64,000 nt of DNA from Cinclus cinclus (taxonomy: Eukaryota > Chordata > Aves > Passeriformes > Cinclidae). The position numbers and the translations under genes were made by a program. Location of the stretch: the NCBI RefSeq assembly GCF_963662255.1, contig NW_026912160.1:124001-188000 (forward strand). The letters are read 5' to 3'. The notes beneath the pieces were generated by a model. The model searched no databases. It worked only from the letters and a program-made list of their open reading frames with translations, and had not been told where the DNA came from. Below, in pieces: positions 1 through 9,504 of this stretch. Positions within the stretch are counted from its first letter, which is position 1; each line of letters starts with the position of its first letter.

Positions 1-374
1 TTGGTGCTGACCCTGGCCACTGCTGAAACTGAGTCCCATCGTGCCTAGGAGTTACCTGGGAAAACAAACGCCACCACTGCAAATGTCCCCTGGTTTCTGC
101 CTTCTTCCCCCCACTTTATACGCTGAGCATGATGTCCCATGGTCCGGGATCTCCCCCGGGTCAGTTGGGGTCACCTGTCCTGGCTGTGTCCCCTCCCAAG
201 CTCCCCTGCACCCCCAGCCCCTCCCCAGCATGGCTGGACGAGGGGCAGGAAAGGCCTTGGCTCTGTGCAAGCTCAGCAAGAGCAAAACCATCTGTGTGTG
301 ATGGAGCCTGTGCTCAGCACCCGACCCCAGCAGTGTCTCGGTGCCAGCGTCCGTGGCATCAGGCCCTACAAGGG

Positions 375-945
375 GTTTCCATGGCAAGTGCCATGCCAGG
401 TGACCCAGGTGTCCTGTCCCAGTGAGGCTTGCCATGGAAATAGTGCCCAGCTGACCTTTCTGTCTGGCTGAGCTGGCCTTTGGCCCTGGCCCTGGGGTTT
501 GCTGCTGGTCCCGCTGCGCCTGCCCAGCCAGCGCGGCACAGGGCAGGTGGCCATGGCACAAGCCCCCAGCGAGGGATCCCCTCTGGCTCTGGGCAGTGAC
601 AGCAGCCCTGAGCAAGGGGCCCAGGGCAGGTTTCCATGACAAGCAGCCATCACAATGGCTCCAGGCGTTGGCTGCCAAACTGAGGAAGGGGTCTCTGCGG
701 CTGTTGCCATGGCACCTGACTGCATCAATGAGTGTCAGTGCAGCTGAAGCTGGACCAGCCCCGGCACCGCTTTGTCCTCAGGCTTGCCATGGCAGCTGAG
801 GACCCAACAGGTCTGCATGCAAGTGCCCATGGAACCTGACTGCACAAATGGCTCCTTGGGGTGGTTTCCAAGGCAACTTGAACTGATGAGGGTTGCCCTG
901 GCACCCAAACCCACTAGTGGGGGTCAGTGCAGTGTCCATGGCAAC
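375..945. repeat. Cluster of X-box-like palindromes (decayed minisatellite)
   Basis: Ten variants of the palindrome GTTGCCATGGCAAC lie at about 375, 428, 546, 629, 703, 783, 823, 863, 892 and 932. Many are 70-82 bp apart. The best are 703-716, 863-877, 892-905 and 932-945. The flanks of some sites are alike too: 'cctgactgca' follows the sites at 703 and 823. That suggests decayed tandem units rather than chance. The palindrome is the known X-box bound by RFX-family factors. Actual binding is only a guess. Confidence 0.65.
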
Positions 946-1563
946 AGTCCCTTGCAATGGCCCAGGGCACCTTGGGATGCTAATCCACCCTCACAGCTGG
1001 GCAGGGCAGCTCTGGAATGGTCTTGGTGCTGCCTGGGGCTTGGCACACACTTGAGGAGGGTGTCTGTTTTCAGTGGGGAACTTTTCGTTGTTTGGAGCAA
1101 TCAAAACTGTTGTAGGTTGGTGTAGAAAAAAAAAAAATAGGAAAACCCTTCTTAGGGTGTGTGCAGCCAGTTCTCCAAGCAAAGCAGGGGTGTCAGCTGA
1201 GTCAGGACAGACAGGATTCGGTTGGGGAATGTGCAGCAAGGTTGTTCACACCCACCGGGTCAAACCTCAAGGCACAGCTTCTCTGAGCAGGCCAGACCTC
1301 CTTAGGAGACACCCTGGAGCAATATCCATCACACAGTGCTGCAATCACCTCTTGTCTAAAGAGAAATTTAATAAAGTACACCCTTAGAAATGAGAATGCA
1401 TCATTATTAGAAGCTCTTTGATGTACTGATGAATTAGTATAGTAGGAAACCTTTCCAATGAACTGTAGCAGAGCAGAGGGAAATCAAGGCAGATCCATGG
1501 CTTGTTAGGACTTGCTTTATCCTGATGAGCCCCGTGGTGCATTTGGAGCTGAGCCCTTAGGCC

Positions 1564-2170
1564 TCAGGGCCTGAGAGGAGACTGCAGAAACCTCTCCAGG
1601 AGTCCAAGTCAGAAAAAGAATGCAAAGGGTCTGGAGGCATTAATGGGTCCCACTGAGGTCCAGCTGCAGCACAGGCTGCTCATGGGCTCCTTGCAGGAGG
1701 GAATTGGAGGCCAGGATTGCACAAAATCCTCACAGAGACTCAGTGTGGGAAGGAAAATGCAAAGTACCTTAAAATACCTTGGTTATCTCAAAGCATTAAT
1801 GAGCGCCCCCCCAGTGTCCATACAGAGCAATCAAGGGACTCCTTAAAGTAGATAATTGGAGGTCAAGATTGCACAAACCTCTCCTGGAGTCGGTATCAAA
1901 AGGGAAACACCTAGTACTTGAAAAATCTGAAGTACCCTGAAGCATTAATGAGCCCCACTGAGTGTTGGTAATGACTAAGAATCTCCAGGGACTCATTAGA
2001 GCAGATAATTGAAGACCAGGATTGTAGGAAGCTCTCAGAGACTCCAAGGCAAGAGCAAAGGCCAAGGTCCTTTGAAAAACCTGCAGTCCCTGGAAGCATT
2101 CAGGAGCCCCCCAAGGCCATTCCTGACCAAGGCTCCCCAGGGACTCATGCCAGCAGATCCCTGAGGCCAC
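1564..2170 (+). repeat. Tandem array of about 153-bp units, nearly 4 copies
   Basis: The anchor 'gcattaatg' (or a variant) recurs at 1637, 1793, 1942 and 2096, giving periods of 156, 149 and 154 bp. Each unit also has a 'gag-cccc-ctga' stretch, 'gggactc', 'aattggagg-ca-gattgcacaaa' and 'ctctc-aggagtc' in the same order. The units differ from one another clearly, so the array is old. The same array, almost unchanged, is in the other arm. Function unknown. Confidence 0.8.
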
Positions 2171-2667
2171 CGGGGTGTGGGGCAGGGGAGGATGCTGAGG
2201 GCAGGACAAGGGGGTGACAGTGCCCAGCCTTGCTGGGGCTGTGCCAGGAGGCCCCAGTGGCTCAGGACAAGGTGTCTCCTCCCAGCCCTTGGTGGCACAG
2301 ACGCTGCTGTGCCCCAGGGCACCAAGACTTGGCTTCTCCTGGGCACTGCCAGCCCTGCCAGGGCCCTTGGCCATGTCCAGCACAGCTTGTCCTGCACTGT
2401 CCCACAGCTGCTGCTGTGCCCCTGCAGGCTGCACACTCCCATCTCGCTGCCCCCCTGGCTCTGCCCTGCCACTGCCCACCCTGCCCTGACTTCTGCCCAG
2501 GCTGTCTCTGCAACCCCCAACCAATGGGCTGGGGATGGGCAAGTGTTCCTTAGGGCACAGGGAGGGGACAGCTTGGCTGGGGTGACCCAAGGGCTCTCCC
2601 ATTCCATGCGATGTCAAGGGCAGCAATAAACTGAGGGCAAGGGAGGGCGTGAGTGGTCTCTGAATTT

Positions 2668-4146
2668 TCTCTATTAATACGTTTGTCTTCCAAAGCAACC
2701 ACTACATCTACTGAATTCTTGCCTCCCTGTGGTTTTCTTTGCTTCTGCATTTGGCCTTTGCTTTTTACTTCCTTGCCCTGCCCTGCCCATTAATCTCTCA
2801 TTCTGTTGACCCACAGGTTTTCAGCTTATTTTCTCCTGTTGTCTGACTGAGGAGGGCCAGTGACAGACACTTGGCTGTCACTTGATGGACAGAGAGGTTT
2901 AACCATGGTCACCTTTCCTAAGCCTTCTCTTCTGGGCACAGCCAGCAATGTCAGGGCTCTGTCAGGTGCCCAGCCCTGAGCTGGGCTCATGCCCTGCTCA
3001 CAGCCCCAGGGGCATCCAGGGACACGAGTCCTTCCCTGGCACACACACAGACAGTTCATTGCAGCACGGGCAGCGGCTCCCTGGGCTCTGCTGCCGCTGC
3101 CAGAGCCTGGCAGGGAGCTCAGCCCTGCTGGTGTCACCCTGCCCTGCCTCTGCCCCAGGTGCCCCACGGCCGGAGGGATGGACACGGGGAGCTCTGGGCA
3201 CAGGAGTTCATCCCAGCCCTGCATTCAGGAGTTCCCAGGGGACCTTACTCTCTGGAAACTCCAGGAAGAGCTGAAGGTGTTTGTGCTCCCTGGGTTTCTG
3301 TCATCGTCATCCCCACCCCCACCCCACGCAGAGGATGCTCAGGGCTGTGTCTTGTCCTTGCACTGCAAACACAGACTCCTGACCCGGTCACTTGATGTCC
3401 CTCCATGGAGGGAAGAGCAACCTCTGTGACCTGGGCTGAGAGGCCACTGCTGGAAGCAGCGCTGCCTTTGCAAGGGCACACCTGGGGGCCTCCACCCTGA
3501 ACACTGCCACGTTTTCCTCTTCACTGCTGGTTTCCTCTCCAGGGCACTGTGTTGGGCACATCCTTGAGAACAAATTGGGAAGAAGATTGAAGCTTTTTGG
3601 CCCTGCTCCGGGGACATGCCCTTGCATCATGGAAATGCTCTTGTAGAGCCCAACTCTGTCCCAGCAGTGCCCACAACCTGTCCTTGCCTGCAGTCTCTGG
3701 ACAGTCACCCAGCAGGGCAGGGACCAAGCTGAGAGAGCCCTGAGGCCTTAAACCAGCACAGGGGCTCTGAAGAGGAGTGTGGAAGTGAAGGAAGAGGAGG
3801 TTACACAGGAGAAGCCCTGGGGCTCCCTGGCAATGCTGTTCTGCTGGGACTCTTCTCCCCCTGCTCTGCCCACAGGCACCGACCCTGCAGCTCCAGAGAT
3901 GTCAGGGAGGAAAGATGTCAGGCAAACAAGACAACACAGAGTTCTTTCTGTTGTTTCAGCACACACTTACTGTACTAGAGCTCCCCATTTCTACAGTCTC
4001 TGGGTCACACTAGAAAGGCAAATACTGAAATATTTGCCTGAACAGTCCAAGATTTTGGTGCGAGCAAGTTCTCAGAAGTGTAACACCTGTGTCAGCAGCA
4101 AAAATACGGGACACAAAGTGGGCATTAATGAGTAACTTAGTAACAG
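2668..4146. other. Intergenic sequence, no gene recognised
   Basis: This unique sequence lies between the inner end of the left arm and the receptor pseudogene. It is moderately GC-rich, with short C-rich runs near 3310-3330. Open frames of up to 146 codons are low-complexity and overlap on both strands. No domain, RNA gene or mobile element was recognised. Confidence 0.6.
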
Positions 4147-5100
4147 CTATGCAGAAGAATGACAGTTCATTGCTTCTGAAAACCACTCAGTGATCATTGT
4201 CCTCAGGGTGTCCTTCAGGTCCTGGTTCCTCAGGCTGTAGCTGAGGGCGTTCAGGGCTGGAGGCAGCACTGAGTACAGAAGTGACAGTGCCAGATGCAGG
4301 GATGGGCAGGAGATGGAGGGGGGCTTCAGGTAGGCAAACATGACAGTGCTGAGGAACAGGGAGAGCACGGCCAGGTGAGGGAGGCAGGTGGAAAAGGCTT
4401 TATCCCATCTCTTCTCAGAGGGGATCCTCAGCACGGCCCTGAAGATCTGCACATAGGAGAAAACAATGAATACAGAAGAAGCAAATGCTAAACAGGTACC
4501 ACCCATGAGTAGGCCAAGTTCCCTGGGGTAGAATTTGGAGCAGGAGAGCTTGAGGATCTGGGGCATTTCACAGAAGAATTGGCCCAGGGAATTGCCCCGG
4601 CACAGGGGCAGTGAAAATGGACTGGGAGTGTGCATGAGAGCATGGAGAAAGCCACTGGCCCAGGCAGCTGCTGCCATGTGGGCACAAGCTCTGCTGCCCT
4701 GGGGGATCCCCTAGTGCAGGGGTGTGCAGATGGACACGTAGTGCTTGTAGCACACGAGGGTCAGGAGATACTACTCTGCTGTGGTAAAGAACAGCAAGCA
4801 AAAGAGCTGTACAGCACATCCTGCACAGGAGATGGGCCTGGTGCCCCAGAGGGAATTGTGCATGGCTTTGGGGACAGTGGTGCAGGTGGAGCCCAGGTCG
4901 CTGAGGGCCAGGTTGAGCAGGAAGAAGAACATGGGGGTGTGCAGGTGGTGGCCGCAGGCTACGGCGCTGATGATGAGGCCGTTGGCCAGGAGGGCAGCCA
5001 GGGAGATGCCCAGGAAGAGGCAGAAGTGCAGGAGCTGCAGCTGCCACGTGTCTGCCAATGCCAGCAGGAGGAAGTGGCTGCGGGAGCTGCTGTTGGACAT
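4147..5100 (-). pseudogene. Olfactory receptor pseudogene, OR14-like (gamma-c)
   Basis: This is a seven-transmembrane odorant receptor relic in one continuous frame of 317 codons, a normal length for the family, from ATG at 5098-5100 to a stop at 4147-4149. The N-terminus has the NSSS glycosylation-type motif, then TM1. 'LHTPMFFFL' precedes TM2, 'TVPKAM' lies in the TM2-TM3 region, 'KAFSTCLPHL' marks TM6 and 'NALSYSLRNQDLK' is the TM7 end. Two in-frame TAG codons break it, at 4771-4773 and 4711-4713, on either side of the third helix end. There the family's DRY-type signature has decayed to 'CYKHYVSIC'. The rest is well preserved, so inactivation is fairly recent. A splice acceptor-like 'ttctttctacag' ends at 5124, just upstream of the ATG, as expected for the 5' non-coding intron of such genes. 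The family is clear. Subfamily OR14 is from recognition of avian sequences. Confidence 0.9.
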
Positions 5101-5124
5101 TTCTTCACTCCGGGCATTGGAGAC

Positions 5125-6559
5125 TGTAGAAAGAAGGCAATGACAAGCTGGGACAGATTTCCCTTGGTCATTTCTGGTCTAATTTCTTGGGAATCTCACC
5201 AATATGACTTCTCTTCCTAGGGGGGATCTTGGCGCAGCTTCTTTGTTTTTGAGCTCTGGTTTGTCTTGCTGCCTCATCTTCAGCATTGCTCTCAGCCTGC
5301 ACACTGGGGAGCTCAGAGGGAAAACTGGGCTCCCTGTGCCCAGGGCAGTCAGACCTGCTGGTCCCCACACAAGTGCACTTTGCTCATGGCAACTCCATTT
5401 TAGACAAATGAAATTGAAAATGTTCTTAAACAATAAAGTGGACTTTTTAAAGTCTCCAATTTCAAAATCATTGAACCCTGGAGGCACTGATGGCAGGTGG
5501 GGACAAGAAATAGAAAGTTGTCCCTGGTGCTGAGCTCACCTGGATGTGTTTCAGGAATGCAAAGGCCAAAGCCTGAGCCCCAGTCCCTGGCAAGGCAGAT
5601 CCTGTCCCTCCCTCATTGCTCAGGGCTCTTCCCGGGGCCAGCAGCCATGGCCAAAGTGCTGCAGGAGTTGGCTCTGGCAGGGCCTTTCAGCTGCTGCCCA
5701 TCCCTGTGCCCTCTGCAGCCCAGGCTGTCCTACGGTGCCCATGCCCTGCCCCTCTGTCCCTGCAGGCTGTCCTCAGCCCCCGGCTGCCCCACCTCGCTGG
5801 CCCCTTCCTTTGCTGCCAGCTCTGCCTCCTGCCTGCCTCTGCCTGGCCACACAAAGCCTTGGGCTGCTCCACACTCTTTCTGGGGGATTTCTTGCACCAC
5901 AGCCCTGCCCTGGCAGAGAAATTCCTTTCTCCTTGGGTCCAGTCTGGCCCTCCCCAGCGGCCCTTGGCATTAATCTTTTCTATCTCTGGCTGTTTTCTGC
6001 CATGTCAAAAGGATCCACCATCTCTGAAACCACCCTTCAGGCACTCCCAGGGCTCTCCTCCACCATCCTCAGCCTCCACTCCACTGAGCACAGAGCTCCT
6101 TTGTCCCTGTATCGTGGTCATGTGCTTGAGGCCTCCAAACCCCATCCCAGGAGATCTCTGGACTTTCTCCAAGATGTTGGCAAATAAACCAATTCTGCTC
6201 ATAGTCTGAGAAATTCACCGCAGGACCAGGCCAGCCTGACCTGTCTATCCTGGCTACTTTTGTCTGGGAGCAATCCTTGGATATATGGAATTTGGGAGGC
6301 CAAATTCCAATTTAGGTCATGGTCAGGAAGGACAAGAAGGCCGGTTCTTTTCCCTAGGAAGGAAGGCACAGAGCCCCAGTGCTCCAGAGACTGATGAGAG
6401 GCAGCCCTGGACATTCCATGGGCAGCCAGACCTGTCAGGTAGCCCCTGGGAGGCCAAGCCAGCCAGACCTGTTCCATGTGTGATAATTGATAAAAGATTC
6501 GTGTCAATCATAAAAGTAGCTGGGTTTGTATAAACCAGAATACTCAGGTCTGAAATGAA
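5125..6559. other. Intergenic sequence upstream of the receptor relic
   Basis: This holds the presumed receptor 5' intron and flank, then GC-rich sequence. Two overlapping plus-strand frames of about 200 codons (5546-6209) are made of Pro, Leu, Ala, Ser and Cys, with no domain and no clear start context. I do not call a gene. From about 6490 the sequence turns AT-rich as the provirus LTR approaches. Confidence 0.5.
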
Positions 6560-6694
6560 GCATGGACATTAGACAGAGAAAATACATATGATTAAATAAT
6601 TTTGTTTAAATCCCCCTATTATGAATATTATGATTTTTTTATTAAATTGTATCTGATACCAGTTTGTAAAACGGGGGTTTCCCACGGGCTGAAA

Positions 6695-6798
6695 GATATT
6701 GCAAAATCAGATTTCCTGCATTTGTATAATCAATTGCAGCCTAAAAGATTTTGCACTACCAGATTTCCTGCCTTGGTGTAATCAATTGCAACTCAGCT
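6695..6798 (+). promoter_or_regulatory. U3 direct repeat pair (enhancer-like)
   Basis: Two tandem 52-bp copies, 6695-6746 and 6747-6798, share 'cagatttcctgc' and 'aatcaattgca' at matching offsets. Duplicated U3 segments are typical of retroviral enhancers. The copies differ at several bases, so the duplication is old. Confidence 0.75.
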
Positions 6799-6891
6799 GT
6801 TAAGACAAGACCCCCATGTCTACTGTTCCTTATCTACCAAGACCACATGGCTGCTTGGCAAACTGTCCCGAGACTACAAGGAGAACCATCC

Positions 6892-6898
6892 TATAAAA
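6892..6898 (+). promoter_or_regulatory. LTR TATA box
   Basis: TATAAAA lies 86 bp before the polyadenylation signal. That spacing fits a short R region starting roughly 25-30 bp downstream. Confidence 0.75.
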
Positions 6899-6983
6899 AG
6901 GAGCTGCCAACCAACGTTCGACGGAGCGTGGAGTGGGCGCTGACCCCTCACGTTCCCCAGCGCTGCTTGCTCCGTCTATACCA

Positions 6984-6989
6984 AATAAA
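6984..6989 (+). terminator. LTR polyadenylation signal
   Basis: AATAAA lies about 50 bp before the LTR end, the expected place in a gammaretroviral LTR. Confidence 0.75.
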
Positions 6990-7041
6990 GCAATCTAAAT
7001 TTTGCTAAATATCGAGACTTTGTTTCTCATTTATAATAATT

Positions 7042-7059
7042 TGGTGCTGAAACCTGGGA
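7042..7059 (+). other. Primer binding site, tRNA-Phe type
   Basis: TGGTGCTGAAACCTGGGA is complementary to the 3' end of tRNA-Phe at 16 of 18 positions. The two mismatches are both C-to-T, as in decay. It sits directly after the LTR and begins with TGG, as primer sites do. A tRNA-Phe primer is uncommon among avian proviruses I know of. Confidence 0.75.
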
Positions 7060-7407
7060 CATCCTTGGAGCCTTGAGAGGCACTGCAATTTCAGGGAGGC
7101 GCCCCGCTCCCACGGCCCCGGTTCCTCAGTGGTTCTCAGGACCCATGGACGTACCTCACGATATAGACTGAGCAAGGAAAAAAACTCCCCGGAAGACCAC
7201 GGCAAAATCACCTGTCATTCTTGTGCACGCAGACCCAGACAGGAGCGTCGAAGCCGTAAGTGACTGTCTGGTTTGGTGGAGGTGACTGTGTGCTTGCTGA
7301 ACGAGACGTGGATTTTTCCACGAACCGAGTGTGGAGTCCTTCTGTCCGCGGTTCTGGTTTCCCGCCAGGGGCCCGGCCGGTGAAGGGACGAAGCGAGTGC
7401 TGCTTTT

Positions 7408-7615
7408 TCCCATCCTAACCCAGGTAGAGGCCAGGTTCTTTTCCCATCCCAACCCAGGCAGAGGTGGGACTTGGGGGGAGGGACTTGGGGGGGGGAAAGA
7501 TTGGAGAGCAACACAGGAGTCACGGGGGAAGAGGGAAAAACTGCTTTTTCCCATCCCAAGCCCAGGTAGAGGCAGAATTCCTTCCCATCCTGACCCAAGG
7601 AGAGGCAGGATCCGG
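7408..7615 (+). repeat. Short repeats in the provirus leader
   Basis: Four copies of a roughly 30-bp motif, 'tttcccatcc-aacccaggtagaggc', start near 7408, 7440, 7545 and 7581. G-rich runs (7470-7497) separate the middle two. The repeats lie between the primer site and gag, where packaging signals sit in retroviruses. Any role is a guess. Confidence 0.7.
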
Positions 7616-7890
7616 GTGGAATACAAGAGGAAGCACAAATACCTCAAGATAGTCCTTTGAGGTAAAAATAGGACAAAGAAAGAGGAAGGTTTTAAGTCCA
7701 AACAACCCACGAAGGGTTCAAAGTTCTTAAAAACAAAATAAAAAAAATAAAAAAAAAAGAAAAAAGAAGGCCAGTAGGTTGCCAGAAATACCACCGGGCA
7801 GCACTTTGGGAATGACGTTGGGACACAAGGGAATTATACAAAAGAAAAAGTAAAGAAAAAAATGGAGTTGTGGGGCATTAAACACTTAGG

Positions 7891-8560
7891 ATGCTTGTAA
7901 AGAACCATTTAACAGAGAGGAATGTGACTGTGCTGCTCTGTGGACAGAACAGCATAAACCATTCTCGGGATGTACGGTCAAGGAAAAAGAGGATGAGGAT
8001 AACAAAAAAGGTTACCTGGGAATCCCTTGATAATCTCCCACCTCCATATAATACAAAAAAATACAGGCGATCCCCCCCTCCCCCCCCCCAATGTCTCTGC
8101 TCCCTCCCCTTCTGGTACTCCAATAGCTCAAAGGACTCCCTGGAGTCAAAGAAATACCAGGAGCGATAGGATCAGCAGAGAGGAGGGAGATAATGACACA
8201 AAGGCTCCCCTTTACCCCCTGAGGGAAGTCCCATTAGCGGGACAACAGACTGAATTAACTGGATTTGTAAATGTTCCCTTGAACACAGGGGAGGTAAGAA
8301 ACTTAGAAAAAGAGATGGGAAAACTATTGGAAGATCCTATAGGGGTATCTGAGACACTAAATCAATTCCTCGGACCAAGTATGTGTACTTGGATGGAATT
8401 ACAATCTACATTAAATATCCTACTCACCAGGGAAGAAAGGGGGAGGGAAAACACGAAAACCCCCACGGAAACAAGGAAATGAGGCAGGAAATAATTCACT
8501 AAGTCGAACCTGCTTTTACTGTAACAAGAAAGGTCATAGTAAAAAAAAAAAAAAAATTGT
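7891..8560 (+). pseudogene. gag remnant (matrix end, capsid, nucleocapsid)
   Basis: A PPPY late-domain motif is at 8038-8049. A poly-C tract (about 8070-8088) follows, and the frame changes around it. A capsid stretch then runs with 'PLYPLREVPL', 'FVNVPL' and 'TWMELQSTLNILLTREER', the usual gammaretroviral capsid signatures. The nucleocapsid keeps the first two cysteines (8511-8513, 8520-8522) and the histidine (8534-8536) of a CCHC knuckle. A 16-A tract (8541-8556) then throws the last cysteine out of frame. Most of capsid after 8430 is missing, and the 5' matrix part is not recognisable. Non-functional. Confidence 0.85.
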
Positions 8561-8689
8561 AAAGAGAGGATACGGGATGAAAAAATGTTCCAAAAGAACG
8601 AATAAGGGTGTCAAGGGCTGTATGTATTGGGGACTATACCATCGAAAGAGCCCTTGAAAAAATAATTTTTAAAAAATCGGTCCCCATGG

Positions 8690-8830
8690 AGAGGAGGTGG
8701 AACTTTTAGTAGATACAAGAGCCAAAAAAAAAATCCACAATTAAACACCTACCAAAAACGTGCAAACCTAGTAGAGAAACAGCACTTGTGATGGGAGCAA
8801 AAAGTGAACCATTTTGAGTCCTTATTATTA
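8690..8830 (+). pseudogene. Retroviral protease remnant
   Basis: The active-site strand reads VELLVDTRA (catalytic Asp codon 8712-8714). The normally invariant glycine after Asp-Thr is arginine (8718-8720), which should abolish activity. An A-tract follows, then recognisable downstream sequence, then stops. Position between gag and pol is as expected. Confidence 0.7.
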
Positions 8831-8964
8831 AATATATGCAAATTGAGACCCAGAGCAGAATTGAATTACAAATCTACTGTTACTGCCAGAGGCAGAAAAT
8901 AATTTATTAAGAAAATGGACAAAGGTGAATGACAAAAGTTTTTAAAAAGTCAAACATGATTCAA

Positions 8965-9490
8965 TTCAAGCCCCTGTACTAAGTCTCCCGGATTTGGAGA
9001 GACCATTTCAGTTATTTGTAAACACCTCTGATCAAACAGCATATGGGGTACTCACTCAGGAATGGGCAAGCAGTCAAAGGCCAGTGGGATATTATTCTAA
9101 ACTGCTAGACCCTGTCAGTTGGGGCTGGCCCTCATGTCTACAAGCCCTAGTGGCCACAGCACTTTTAACTGAGGAAGCCCAAAAAGTCACCTCTGGGGCA
9201 CCCCTAACGGTACACTCCCCTCATCATGTCAGGGGAATTCTGAATCAAAAAGCTGAGAAATGGCTAACCGATGCCTAAATATTAAAATATGAAGCTATTC
9301 TAATTACTTCCCCAAATTTAGAGCTAAAAGCAACAACTGCTCAAAGTCCTGCACAATTCCTATATGGGGAACCAGGAGAAAACTTAAAATATAATTGTGT
9401 GGACATTATAGAATTACAAAGAAAAACTAGACCTGACTTGGAAGACGTTAAACTTAAGGATGGAGAAAAATTGTTTATAGACAGATCTTC
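8965..9490 (+). pseudogene. pol remnant: RT connection and RNase H start
   Basis: 8994-9278 is an open stretch matching the connection region of gammaretroviral reverse transcriptase ('LERPFQLFV', 'GVLTQ', 'RPVGYYSKLLDPV', 'GWPSCLQA'). The fingers and palm, with the polymerase catalytic aspartates, are absent: only about 130 bp lie between the protease relic and this segment. The RNase H start is at about 9471, where the first catalytic Asp is kept (9480-9482) but the following glycine is arginine. The remaining RNase H is deleted. Confidence 0.85.
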
Positions 9491-9504
9491 AAGAGTAGTG
9501 CAAG

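Larger units (their letters stand above)
1..2667 (+). repeat. Left arm of a large inverted repeat
   Basis: This stretch is the reverse complement of 11140-13601. Matching positions sum to 13602 near the outer end, 13594 around 772-1125, and 13808-13810 around 1643-2553, so the arms stay collinear apart from a few indels. Over about 600 bp near 52-678 the conceptual translations of the arms differ at only two residues, so the arms are very young or kept alike by gene conversion. Differences seen: 8 bp missing here near 690, a 12-A tract (1126-1137) against 18 T in the other arm, and about 217 bp (1347-1563) present only here. Homology already exists at base 1, so the arm probably continues left of the window. 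Long open frames run on both strands, but they are rich in Pro, Ala, Gly and Trp, overlap each other, and match no family I know. I treat the arm as non-coding. Confidence 0.93.
6560..7040 (+). repeat. 5' LTR of the gammaretrovirus-like provirus
   Basis: The end is set by the primer binding site at 7042. The start is approximate, within tens of bases. Inside, in LTR order, are two 52-bp direct repeats in U3, a TATA box at 6892-6898, and a polyadenylation signal AATAAA at 6984-6989. R and U5 then end at the AT-rich 'ttataataatt'. No second LTR copy lies in the window, so the boundaries cannot be checked by comparison. Confidence 0.75.

Noticed and set aside
52..678. 208-codon minus-strand frame and its 223-codon copy at 12879-13550
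   Set aside because: It reads through the X-box-like minisatellite. Rich in Gly, Ala, Pro and Trp, with no known domain. Stop-poor because of high GC.
1796..2698. 300-codon minus-strand frame (and its right-arm counterpart of 269 codons)
   Set aside because: It runs through the 153-bp tandem array and GC-rich sequence, overlaps other frames on both strands, and has low-complexity composition. It is similarly open in the other arm only because the arms are near-identical.
5546..6209. Two overlapping plus-strand frames of about 200 codons
   Set aside because: Pro/Leu/Cys-rich, in two frames at once, and no recognisable motif. Probably GC-driven.
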